Shown here: positions 1-5,500 of the stretch, one piece after another
How the letters are laid out: the number at the start of each line of letters is the position of its first letter
How positions within the stretch are numbered: the stretch's first letter is position 1
DNA from: PALSA-1004 sp046596405
GTDB lineage: Bacteria > Pseudomonadota > Gammaproteobacteria > Burkholderiales > SG8-41
Assembly: GCA_046596405.1 (NCBI GenBank)
Contig: JBKJMN010000415.1
Coordinates: 1 to 11,132, forward strand
Direction: 5' to 3'
Length of the DNA: 11,132 bases
The notes under the pieces: model-generated
Database searches by the model: none
What the model saw: only the letters and a program-made list of their open reading frames with translations
Told to the model about the DNA's origin: nothing
Position numbers and translations under genes: made by a program

Positions 1-52
1 GTGCTGGAAATCTACATCACGGCGAAATGTACATTACGGCATAGCAGGCGAT

Positions 53-1228
53 TCACCAGGCTGCTTCAAGAACGTCAAGCAGTTCCGCTTCGTTCTTGAC
101 CGGCCGCACATTTTGGTGGAGGAACCAATCGCCCGCCGCATCCGCGGCCAGTTGAGGCAGCGCGTCATTTGGCACGCCGACCTCCCGCAGGCGTTTGGGT
201 AACCCGATGTCGGCGAAAAGCTGCTCGACCGCTTGAATTGCCGCAGCGACGGCGGATTCGGGATTGTCTTGCGTGCGCGCACCGAGAGTCTCTGCCACTA
301 GTGCGAGGCGATTGCCCGAGGCCGGCGCATTGAAGCGCATCGCGTGCGGTAAAACGAGCGCGTTTGTCACCCCATTCGCGAGATGGAAGCGTGCGCCGAT
401 GCAATGCGCCATTGCCGAGGTGAGACCCGAGGGCGCGTAGTCGGTGCCCTGTCCGGCGAGGAGCGCGCCGAGCATGAGCTGTCCGCGTGTCTCGGCGTCG
501 TTCGGCTCCGCAACGAGCTTGCGCAAGTGCCGCTCGAGAACACGCAACGCATGTATAAGTAAAGCGTCGGCGAGCGGATCGCGGCTTTTCGACTCGATTC
601 CCTGCACGGCCATCGCGAACGCCTGGACGCCTGCGTCCAGCGCGAGCGAGGCTGGTGCGGTCAGCGCGAGCTGCGGATGAATGAAGAGCGCATGCGCACG
701 GGTCTTCGGATCGAACAGCGTGACGCGCTGTCCGAGGCCGGGATCGACAACCGCCGTACCCGCTTTTGCGTAGGCCGTGGTCGGGGTCGTCGGCACGATC
801 CACTGCGGTAGCTTCGGTTGCAGGAGTTTGGGACTGATGGGGGATTTGCCCGCGGGGTACTGCGTGCAGAGCTCGTGTATGTCCCGGCCTTCGGCGAGCA
901 GAATACTCGAAGCCCGCGCGGTGACGACCGCCGAGCCGCCGCCGACAGCAATGACGGCGTCGGCTTGAAACTCGCGCAGCGCCTCCACACCAGCCAGAAC
1001 GGCAGGAAGAGGGCTGTGCGCCGTAACCTGGGAGAATACGCCCGCGTATCGGTTGCCCAGCGCTTTCGATACAGGCCCGAGGCCATCGGGATGGCGCGCG
1101 AGCGTCTCGCCACAGAAGATGACCGCCCGGCGGCAGCCGAGCCGGTCAAGCTCGGCAGGCAGTTGCAGCAGACTATCCATGCCGTAGTAGACACGGAAAG
1201 GCGGCGTCACGTGACGAAACGACCTCAT
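53..1228 (-). CDS. Iron-alcohol-dehydrogenase-fold oxidoreductase, maleylacetate reductase-like
   Basis: A 391-residue cytosolic protein of the iron-containing alcohol dehydrogenase / dehydroquinate synthase-like fold, probably an NAD(P)H-dependent reductase or dehydrogenase of a small organic acid or alcohol. The nucleotide-binding signature AVGGGSAV is at residues 94-101. The C-terminal block AMAHCIGARFHLANG, followed by LVLPHAMRFN, matches the family's second-domain signature, and His275 matches the conserved catalytic His (FucO His267). By eye, all four metal-ligand positions are changed: Gln202, Met206, Ser271 and Asn285 replace Asp/His/His/His. The substrate-side loop VPTTPTTAYAKAGTAV is also unlike the usual PTTAGTGSE. 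The reading frame could start at 1321, but that would overlap the upstream receptor gene. ATG at 1228 gives the normal N-terminus (MRSFRHVTPPFRVYYG), although no clear ribosome binding site precedes it. It lies 50 bp after the Bug receptor gene and is probably co-transcribed with it. The family is fairly certain; the substrate and metal dependence are unknown. Confidence 0.85.
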   Translation of the reverse strand: MRSFRHVTPPFRVYYGMDSLLQLPAELDRLGCRRAVIFCGETLARHPDGLGPVSKALGNRYAGVFSQVTAHSPLPAVLAGVEALREFQADAVIAVGGGSAVVTARASSILLAEGRDIHELCTQYPAGKSPISPKLLQPKLPQWIVPTTPTTAYAKAGTAVVDPGLGQRVTLFDPKTRAHALFIHPQLALTAPASLALDAGVQAFAMAVQGIESKSRDPLADALLIHALRVLERHLRKLVAEPNDAETRGQLMLGALLAGQGTDYAPSGLTSAMAHCIGARFHLANGVTNALVLPHAMRFNAPASGNRLALVAETLGARTQDNPESAVAAAIQAVEQLFADIGLPKRLREVGVPNDALPQLAADAAGDWFLHQNVRPVKNEAELLDVLEAAW

Positions 1229-1278
1229 AGCGGCGGAAGTGGATGCATGTTGCTCGTCAACCCTGTACGGTCCGTCAT

Positions 1279-2283
1279 CTATTCCGACTTGATCCCCGTC
1301 TGTTTCGCGACGCGGCTCCATTGTGCGATGTCATTGGCGATCAGCGTGCCGAACGCAGCGGGCGTATCGATCAAGGGCTCTGCCGCTTCGGCCGAGAGGC
1401 GTTGTGCCATCTCCGGTTCGCGCAGGATCGCGTTGAGCTCCGAGTTGAGTTTGGTTACGACCGGCACGGCCAGACCGGCCGGGCTCAATATGCCCCACCA
1501 CATGCTCGAATCGTAGCCAGGGACAGCGGACTCGGAGACTGTTGGCACGCCGGGCAATGCGCTTGACCGTTTTGCGGAGCCGACCCCCAGGGCCTTGAGC
1601 TTACCGCTGCGAATGTGCGGCAGGGCCTGAATGAGCGTCCCGAAAGTCATCTCGACCTGTCCCGACATGACGTCGATCATTGCAGGCCCGCCGCCTTTGT
1701 ACGGAATATGCGTGATGTTCACGCCGGCCATCATCTTGAACAATTCGCCGCTGAAATGATTAAAGCCGCCGATGCCCGAGCTCGAATAATGCAACTGCCC
1801 GGGCTTTGCCCTGGCGAGCGCAATCAGGTCCTTGAGTGTTTTGACGGGCAGGCTCGGCGTCGTCGTAATGACATTGGGACCCACTGCGAGCAGTGCGACC
1901 GGCGCGAACGACGTGATCGGATCGTAGGGCAGTTTGTGCAGCGCCGGGTTCATCGTGTAGGTCCGCGACACGAGGAGCAGGGTATGGCCGTCCGCCGCGG
2001 AGCGTGCCACGAATTCGGTTCCTATAATGCCATCGGCACCAGGGCGGTTGTCGACAATAACCTGCTGTCCCAGCCGCGCAGTCATTTGCTGGGCGACAAA
2101 GCGCGCGATGATATCGTTGCTCCCGGAAGGAGGAAACGGCACGATCAGTCTTATTGGTTTCGACGGGAAGCGCGCGGGGTCGACCGCTTGAGCTGCGGCG
2201 AGCCCCGCGCCAGCGCAGAGTGTCAATGTAAAGGCTGCCGCGCGCGCGGCCCACGTGCGGGTGTTCGGCAATAAGGTTCTCAT
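1279..2283 (-). CDS. Bug-family TTT periplasmic substrate-binding receptor (first copy)
   Basis: A 334-residue periplasmic solute receptor of the Bug/TctC family. In tripartite tricarboxylate transporters such proteins deliver carboxylates to the TctA/TctB membrane subunits, which are not in this window. The N-terminus is a signal peptide: a basic stretch (MRTLLPNTRTWAAR), a hydrophobic core rich in Ala and Leu, and a likely cleavage near LAAAQA. The mature part has the family landmarks KPIRLIVPFPPSGSND, VDNRPGADGIIGTEFVA, ADGHTLLLV, THIPYKGGGPAMIDVMSGQV and GKLKALGVGSAKRS in the normal order, at the usual length for the family. The frame extends to an ATG at 2319, but ATG 2283 is preferred: it starts the signal peptide directly and has GGGAAG four bases upstream on the minus strand. 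It is the first gene of the leftward unit and is divergent from the CoA-transferase gene across a palindromic operator. The ligand cannot be deduced. Confidence 0.93.
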   Translation of the reverse strand: MRTLLPNTRTWAARAAAFTLTLCAGAGLAAAQAVDPARFPSKPIRLIVPFPPSGSNDIIARFVAQQMTARLGQQVIVDNRPGADGIIGTEFVARSAADGHTLLLVSRTYTMNPALHKLPYDPITSFAPVALLAVGPNVITTTPSLPVKTLKDLIALARAKPGQLHYSSSGIGGFNHFSGELFKMMAGVNITHIPYKGGGPAMIDVMSGQVEMTFGTLIQALPHIRSGKLKALGVGSAKRSSALPGVPTVSESAVPGYDSSMWWGILSPAGLAVPVVTKLNSELNAILREPEMAQRLSAEAAEPLIDTPAAFGTLIANDIAQWSRVAKQTGIKSE

Positions 2284-2287
2284 CGTT

Positions 2288-2293
2288 CTTCCC
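2288..2293 (-). promoter_or_regulatory. Ribosome binding site of the first Bug receptor gene
   Basis: Reading the minus strand, GGGAAG is followed by AACG and then ATG at 2283. This purine-rich site decides between ATG 2283 and the upstream ATG 2319, which would put extra residues in front of a clear signal peptide. The spacing of four bases is short but acceptable. Confidence 0.5.
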
Positions 2294-2350
2294 GGCAATG
2301 GCAAATAATGCTGGAACACGCGCGGGGAAGTCTAAGCAAATTTCAATGTT

Positions 2351-2380
2351 TCTGTCAAATCATTTAAATGATTTGACAGA
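2351..2380. promoter_or_regulatory. Perfect 30-bp palindromic operator between divergent genes
   Basis: The sequence is an uninterrupted perfect inverted repeat with half-site TCTGTCAAATCATTT. It is AT-rich in an otherwise GC-rich window and sits between the leftward Bug receptor gene and the rightward CoA-transferase gene. Each arm contains TTGACA, a consensus -35 hexamer: at 2373-2378 on the plus strand and at 2353-2358 on the minus strand. Leftward, TAGACT (plus-strand 2329-2334) lies 18 bp beyond TTGACA and could be a -10 box, giving a leader of about 40 bases for the receptor gene. Rightward, only the weak CAAACT follows at 2396-2401. A dimeric repressor bound here would block both promoters. 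The GntR/FCD protein at 4723-5484 is the only regulator in the window and the natural candidate, but the pairing is inferred. Confidence 0.7.
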
Positions 2381-2408
2381 CCACCGGGGCTCGGTCAAAC
2401 TTGTTTTC

Positions 2409-3662
2409 GTGACAACGCGATCCGGACTTAGCAGCACGCTCGATTTCTGCGCCCACCTCCGCGCAGACGACGTAGTGACCTGGCCGCAAGGGACGGGCGA
2501 GCCGCTAGGTCTTACGCGCCGTCTCGTCAAGCAGCGCCATGCGCTGCCGCCGGTCGCGCTTTTTGTCGGGATGACGAGTAGCGCAACGCTTTCGCCGGAG
2601 CACGCAGATCGCCTCCGGTTTCGCGTGCTCAATGGTGCGGGCACGACGCGCAAGCTCACGCTCGCGAACGTCGCGGATATCGTGCCTTGCTATGTGTCGG
2701 CGGTGCCGGCACTCGTGAGATCCGGAGCCATCCGTGTGGACGTCGTGCTGCTTCGCGTAAAGCCGCACCCCAAGCCCGGCTTCTTCACCGTGGGAGTGAT
2801 GGCGGATTTCGTTCCGGCGCTCGTGGCCGCCGCGCGGTGCGTCATCGCGGAGGTCGATCCGCGGCTGCCCGTCACTGCGCAGGACGCGCTGGTAGCGCAA
2901 GGCGATATCGACGTGCTTACTGAATGCGACGCGAATGAAATTCTCATGCCGGATCCGGAGCCGGACGAGACAGATAAATGTGTGGCGGCGCACGTCGCTG
3001 CGCTCATTCCGGATGGCGCGACGATTCAGGTGGGGGTTGGCGGTTTACCTGTCGCGGTTTGCCGCGCGCTCAACAACCATCGCGACCTTGGCGTCCACAG
3101 CGGCGTCATCTCCGACGTGATCGTCTCTCTCGTCGAGAAGGGGGTCGTGACCAATGCGCGCAAGGGTATCGACGTGGGACGGACGGTCACGGGCGGCCTG
3201 TTTGGAAGCCGCCGTCTGATGGACTTCGCCGACGGCAACGACGCGCTCGAAATGCGCTCCTCTGAATACACGCACAGCCAGCAGGTACTCGCGCGTGTGC
3301 AGAACCTTTACGCGATCAACTCGGGCATTGAGGTCGATCTCACCGGTAACGTGAACTCCGAAGTCGCGGCCGGACGCTATCTCGGCGCGATCGGTGGTCA
3401 AGTGGACTTCGTCCGTGGTGCATTCGCATCTCCGGGCGGCCGTGCCATCATCGCGCTGTCATCGACGACACCCGACGGCAAGCACTCGCGCATCGTTGCT
3501 TCGCTCGAGGGCCGGCCGGTGACGACCCCGCGCGCGGACGCCGACCTCGTGGTCACCGAGTACGGCGTTGCCGACCTGCGCGGGCGCTCGTTGAGCGAAC
3601 GCGCGGAGCGGCTTCGCGCGATCGCGCATCCCGATTTCAGAGATCGATTCAAGAGTGCGTAA
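2409..3662 (+). CDS. Acetyl-CoA hydrolase / 4-hydroxybutyrate CoA-transferase family protein lacking the catalytic Glu
   Basis: A 417-residue cytosolic protein of the Cat1/Cat2/acetyl-CoA hydrolase family, whose members move CoA between carboxylic acids through a glutamyl-CoA intermediate. Landmarks, numbered from GTG 2409: GTGEP near residues 28-32, IQVGVGGLP (206-214), LVEKGVVTNARK (241-252), INSGIEVDLTG (303-313), GAIGGQVDFVRGA (326-338) and VVTEYGVADLRGRS (381-394). In Clostridium kluyveri Cat2 the nucleophile Glu238 lies in HSEMISDG. Here the same place reads HSGVISDV, with Gly232 for Glu and Val for the last Gly. The reading frame is otherwise clean. The start is uncertain: ATG 2298 and ATG 2346 are in frame, but both would make the palindromic operator coding and give an N-terminus unlike the family; no candidate has a good ribosome binding site. 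The last codons and stop lie inside the inverted-repeat element at 3652-3918, and the C-terminus is several residues shorter than Cat2. It could be an inactive homologue or a protein with a changed mechanism. Confidence 0.85.
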   Translation: MTTRSGLSSTLDFCAHLRADDVVTWPQGTGEPLGLTRRLVKQRHALPPVALFVGMTSSATLSPEHADRLRFRVLNGAGTTRKLTLANVADIVPCYVSAVPALVRSGAIRVDVVLLRVKPHPKPGFFTVGVMADFVPALVAAARCVIAEVDPRLPVTAQDALVAQGDIDVLTECDANEILMPDPEPDETDKCVAAHVAALIPDGATIQVGVGGLPVAVCRALNNHRDLGVHSGVISDVIVSLVEKGVVTNARKGIDVGRTVTGGLFGSRRLMDFADGNDALEMRSSEYTHSQQVLARVQNLYAINSGIEVDLTGNVNSEVAAGRYLGAIGGQVDFVRGAFASPGGRAIIALSSTTPDGKHSRIVASLEGRPVTTPRADADLVVTEYGVADLRGRSLSERAERLRAIAHPDFRDRFKSA

Positions 3663-3918
3663 CATAATGAAACGCGTGATGCGCTGTCACGATTTTGGCT
3701 CAGGGCTAGAAGTTCGACGCGGCCCATATGTCGATATGCGTAAGGAGAACGACGACGCCATGGGCCAAAACTCGCGCCAGCCCGAAGGGTTGCGGCCAGA
3801 ATCGGCGCTCGTGTTGTCGGCCAACGGGGGCCATATCGACATATGACCCCCGTCGTCCTCCTAACGTTCATCCGGTTCTGGCCGCAACGCACACGTGTTT
3901 CATTATGTTACGCACTCT
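3652..3918. mobile_element. MITE-like 267-bp element with 27-bp terminal inverted repeats
   Basis: The ends 3652-3678 and 3892-3918 are inverted copies that match at 26 of 27 positions, the outermost 21 without a mismatch; the outer end reads AGAGTGCGTAAC. Inside lie further inverted repeats: the 14-mer CATATGTCGATATG at 3725-3738, inverted at 3832-3845 about the same centre, and a nested hairpin region with arms 3789-3805 and 3872-3888. No convincing protein is encoded; the short open frames in it mirror each other because of the repeats. Size and architecture fit a miniature inverted-repeat transposable element mobilised by a transposase elsewhere. No target-site duplication flanks it, and I cannot assign the ends to an insertion sequence family. 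The left end supplies the stop codon of the CoA-transferase gene; the right end lies 16 bases before the hydratase start codon. It could instead be a large regulatory or transcript-stabilising hairpin. Confidence 0.65.
3789..3888. repeat. Nested imperfect hairpin inside the inverted-repeat element
   Basis: The outer arms GTTGCGGCCAGAATCGG (3789-3805) and 3872-3888 pair with one mismatch. They share a centre with an inner hairpin at 3825-3852, where CGGGGG pairs with CCCCCG and CATAT with ATATG around the loop CGAC, with a single mismatch in the stem. The sequence between the outer and inner arms pairs poorly. No T-run follows, so a simple intrinsic terminator is unlikely, though the inner stem is strong enough to hinder transcription or protect an RNA end. 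Confidence 0.65.
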
Positions 3919-3934
3919 AAGTAGGATTCGAACC

Positions 3935-4726
3935 ATGCAAGCAGACTCAGGCATCGCAGTTGAAAAAACCGGCGAGGGCATCTTTCAGATCACCCTTAAC
4001 CGTCCCGAGCGCCTCAACGCGCTCGGCGTTGACATGGTTGAGGCGCTGCAGGCGGCAATTGCGGATGCGGTCGCCGATCGCTCACGCGTGGTGGTCGTTC
4101 GCGGCACAGGCCGCGCGTTCTGCGCGGGAGCGGACTTGAAAGAGCGCCGGACTATGGATGAGGCGGCACGCGTCGCACACAATCGCGCAATCAATAGGGC
4201 GGTCGACGCGTTGGCAGCCGCGCCGATGCCGACAATCTGCGTTATCAATGGCCTTGCGATGGGTGGCGGTTGCGAGATCGCGCTCGCTTGCGACCTTCGT
4301 TATGCAGCGGAAGACGCGCAGATCGGGCTCACTGAGGCGCGGATCGGCGCAATACCAGGCGCAGGTGGAACACAGCGTATGCCGCGGGTTGTCGGCGCCG
4401 CCCGCGCGCTCGAACTCATGCTCACGGGCGAGCCCGTCAACGGCAAACGCGCGGAAGAAATCGGACTCGTCAATGCCGCGCTTGCTGCCGATAAACTCGA
4501 CGCGCACGTCGAGCGCATCGCGCGGTTGATCGCATCGCGCTCACCGACCGGGGAACAGACCATCAAGCGGCTTGTGTACCGCGGAATCGAGGCAACGCTT
4601 GCCGAAGGTCTCGCGCAGGAACGCGCGGCGCTCAAGCAGGTTCTGACCTCGGCGGATTACGCCGAAGGTCTCGACGCGTTCGCCGCGAAGCGGCAGGCGC
4701 ACTTTGGCGCAGGGACGGCAACATGA
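3935..4726 (+). CDS. Enoyl-CoA hydratase/isomerase (crotonase) family protein
   Basis: A 263-residue crotonase-fold enzyme expected to hydrate a 2-enoyl-CoA to the 3-hydroxyacyl-CoA in the cytosol. The N-terminal signature ITLNRPERLNAL is at about residues 19-29. The oxyanion-hole segment RAFCAGADLKER is at 60-71. The second signature reads GLAMGGGCEIALACDLRYA, and the two catalytic acids of hydratases are both present: Glu114 (GGGCE) and Glu134 (LTEARIGAIPGAGGTQR), equivalent to rat crotonase Glu144 and Glu164. True hydratase activity is therefore likely. ATG 3935 is chosen because AGGA lies eight bases upstream and the family N-terminus begins shortly after it; the longer frame from 3728 runs through the inverted-repeat element. 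The stop codon overlaps the regulator start by four bases, so the two are translationally coupled. Context suggests a role after the acyl-CoA dehydrogenase and before the CitE-like lyase. The substrate is unknown. Confidence 0.92.
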   Translation: MQADSGIAVEKTGEGIFQITLNRPERLNALGVDMVEALQAAIADAVADRSRVVVVRGTGRAFCAGADLKERRTMDEAARVAHNRAINRAVDALAAAPMPTICVINGLAMGGGCEIALACDLRYAAEDAQIGLTEARIGAIPGAGGTQRMPRVVGAARALELMLTGEPVNGKRAEEIGLVNAALAADKLDAHVERIARLIASRSPTGEQTIKRLVYRGIEATLAEGLAQERAALKQVLTSADYAEGLDAFAAKRQAHFGAGTAT

Positions 4727-5484
4727 GTCCCGTGGCGACCCCCCATCGCAGCAAAGCCGAGCACGTCGCGCAGCAGTTGCTAGAGCGCATCATCGCGGCC
4801 AAGCTGAAGCCCGGCAGCACCTTCGCAACTGAAGCCGAACTCCTTTCGCAGTTCAACGTGAGCCGGCCAACCATGCGCGAGAGCCTGAAGCTGCTCGAAT
4901 CGCAGGGCGTGCTCGAGCTTCGCCCCGGGCCCGGCGGCGGCATCATCGTGCGTGAGCCGAGCACCGACCTGTTGGCTCATGGGCTGTCGGTGTTCCTGCG
5001 TATGCACGAGGTGCCATTCGTGAGGGTAATCAAAGCCCGGGAAGTGATCGAGCCTGCGCTGGCCTACGAGGCTGCCGTGAACGGAAACGAAACGGACTTC
5101 GCGGAGCTTGAAGCGTCAATTGCGCGCATGCAAGGCCTCGACCCGCAGAGCGACCAAGAGTCGTTCCTGGAAGAAAACCGCGCCTTTCACAGCATCATTG
5201 CGCGTGCAAGCGGCAACAAGGTACTCGAAGTTTTCTGGGAGACGATCAGCATTCTCGCGCACGGCGAGCATCACGGCATCCGATATTCGGTAGGCAACCA
5301 GGCGCACGTCATCAAGGCGCACCAGCGCATACTCGATGCGTGCCGGCGGCGCGACGGCAGCGCCGCGGCCGCCGCCATGGAAAGACACGTGAGCGCCCTC
5401 GAAAATCTCGTTCGCGAGCGGTACCAGCATCTTTTGAAGCATCCGACCAGCGTCGTCGAGCGGCCCAGTCGCTCGAGCGCATAA
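4723..5484 (+). CDS. GntR-family transcriptional regulator, FadR/FCD subfamily
   Basis: A 253-residue DNA-binding regulator. The N-terminal winged helix-turn-helix spans about residues 10-78, with the GntR pattern LLERIIAAKLKPGSTFATEAEL, FNVSRPTMRESLKLLESQGVLELRPGPGGG. The all-helical C-terminal FCD ligand-binding domain spans about 95-235. Its His residues at 156 (ENRAFH), 200 (IKAHQRILDA) and 222 (MERHVSALE) fit the usual metal-binding positions, so the effector is probably a carboxylate or acyl-CoA bound near a metal. The start ATG overlaps the hydratase stop (ATGA). The stop is 16 bp before the acyl-CoA dehydrogenase, so the gene sits within the operon and probably autoregulates. The 30-bp palindrome at 2351-2380 is the best candidate binding site in the window; this pairing is inferred. 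Confidence 0.93.
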   Translation: MSPVATPHRSKAEHVAQQLLERIIAAKLKPGSTFATEAELLSQFNVSRPTMRESLKLLESQGVLELRPGPGGGIIVREPSTDLLAHGLSVFLRMHEVPFVRVIKAREVIEPALAYEAAVNGNETDFAELEASIARMQGLDPQSDQESFLEENRAFHSIIARASGNKVLEVFWETISILAHGEHHGIRYSVGNQAHVIKAHQRILDACRRRDGSAAAAAMERHVSALENLVRERYQHLLKHPTSVVERPSRSSA

Positions 5485-5490
5485 CTCAAC

Positions 5491-5495
5491 AGGAG
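5491..5495 (+). promoter_or_regulatory. Ribosome binding site of the acyl-CoA dehydrogenase gene
   Basis: AGGAG lies five bases before ATG 5501, within the 16-bp gap after the regulator gene. It is a strong site and fixes the start. Confidence 0.7.
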
Positions 5496-5500
5496 TCTCT

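Noticed and set aside
1..52. Sequence downstream of the dehydrogenase stop, including the small palindrome AATGTACATT.
   Set aside because: Too short and too close to the window edge to support a terminator, gene or operator.
1229..1321. Longer N-terminus for the dehydrogenase from ATG 1321.
   Set aside because: It overlaps the end of the receptor gene and adds 31 residues (including DEQHASTSAA) not seen in the family.
1615..2274. A long plus-strand open frame opposite the first Bug receptor.
   Set aside because: It is the antisense of a clear coding sequence in GC-rich DNA, with no recognisable domain.
2298..2408. Longer N-terminus for the CoA-transferase from ATG 2298 or 2346.
   Set aside because: It would translate the palindromic operator and give residues unlike the family; no ribosome binding site. 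Kept only as an alternative.
3646..3931. GATTCAA (3646-3652) and GATTCGA (3925-3931) as target-site duplication of the inverted-repeat element.
   Set aside because: The copies are imperfect and the right one is six bases away from the end of the terminal repeat, so they do not sit as a duplication should.
3728..3934. N-terminal extension of the hydratase frame and an opposing frame through the same stretch.
   Set aside because: Both run through the inverted-repeat element and resemble each other only because of the repeats; the hydratase has a proper start at 3935.
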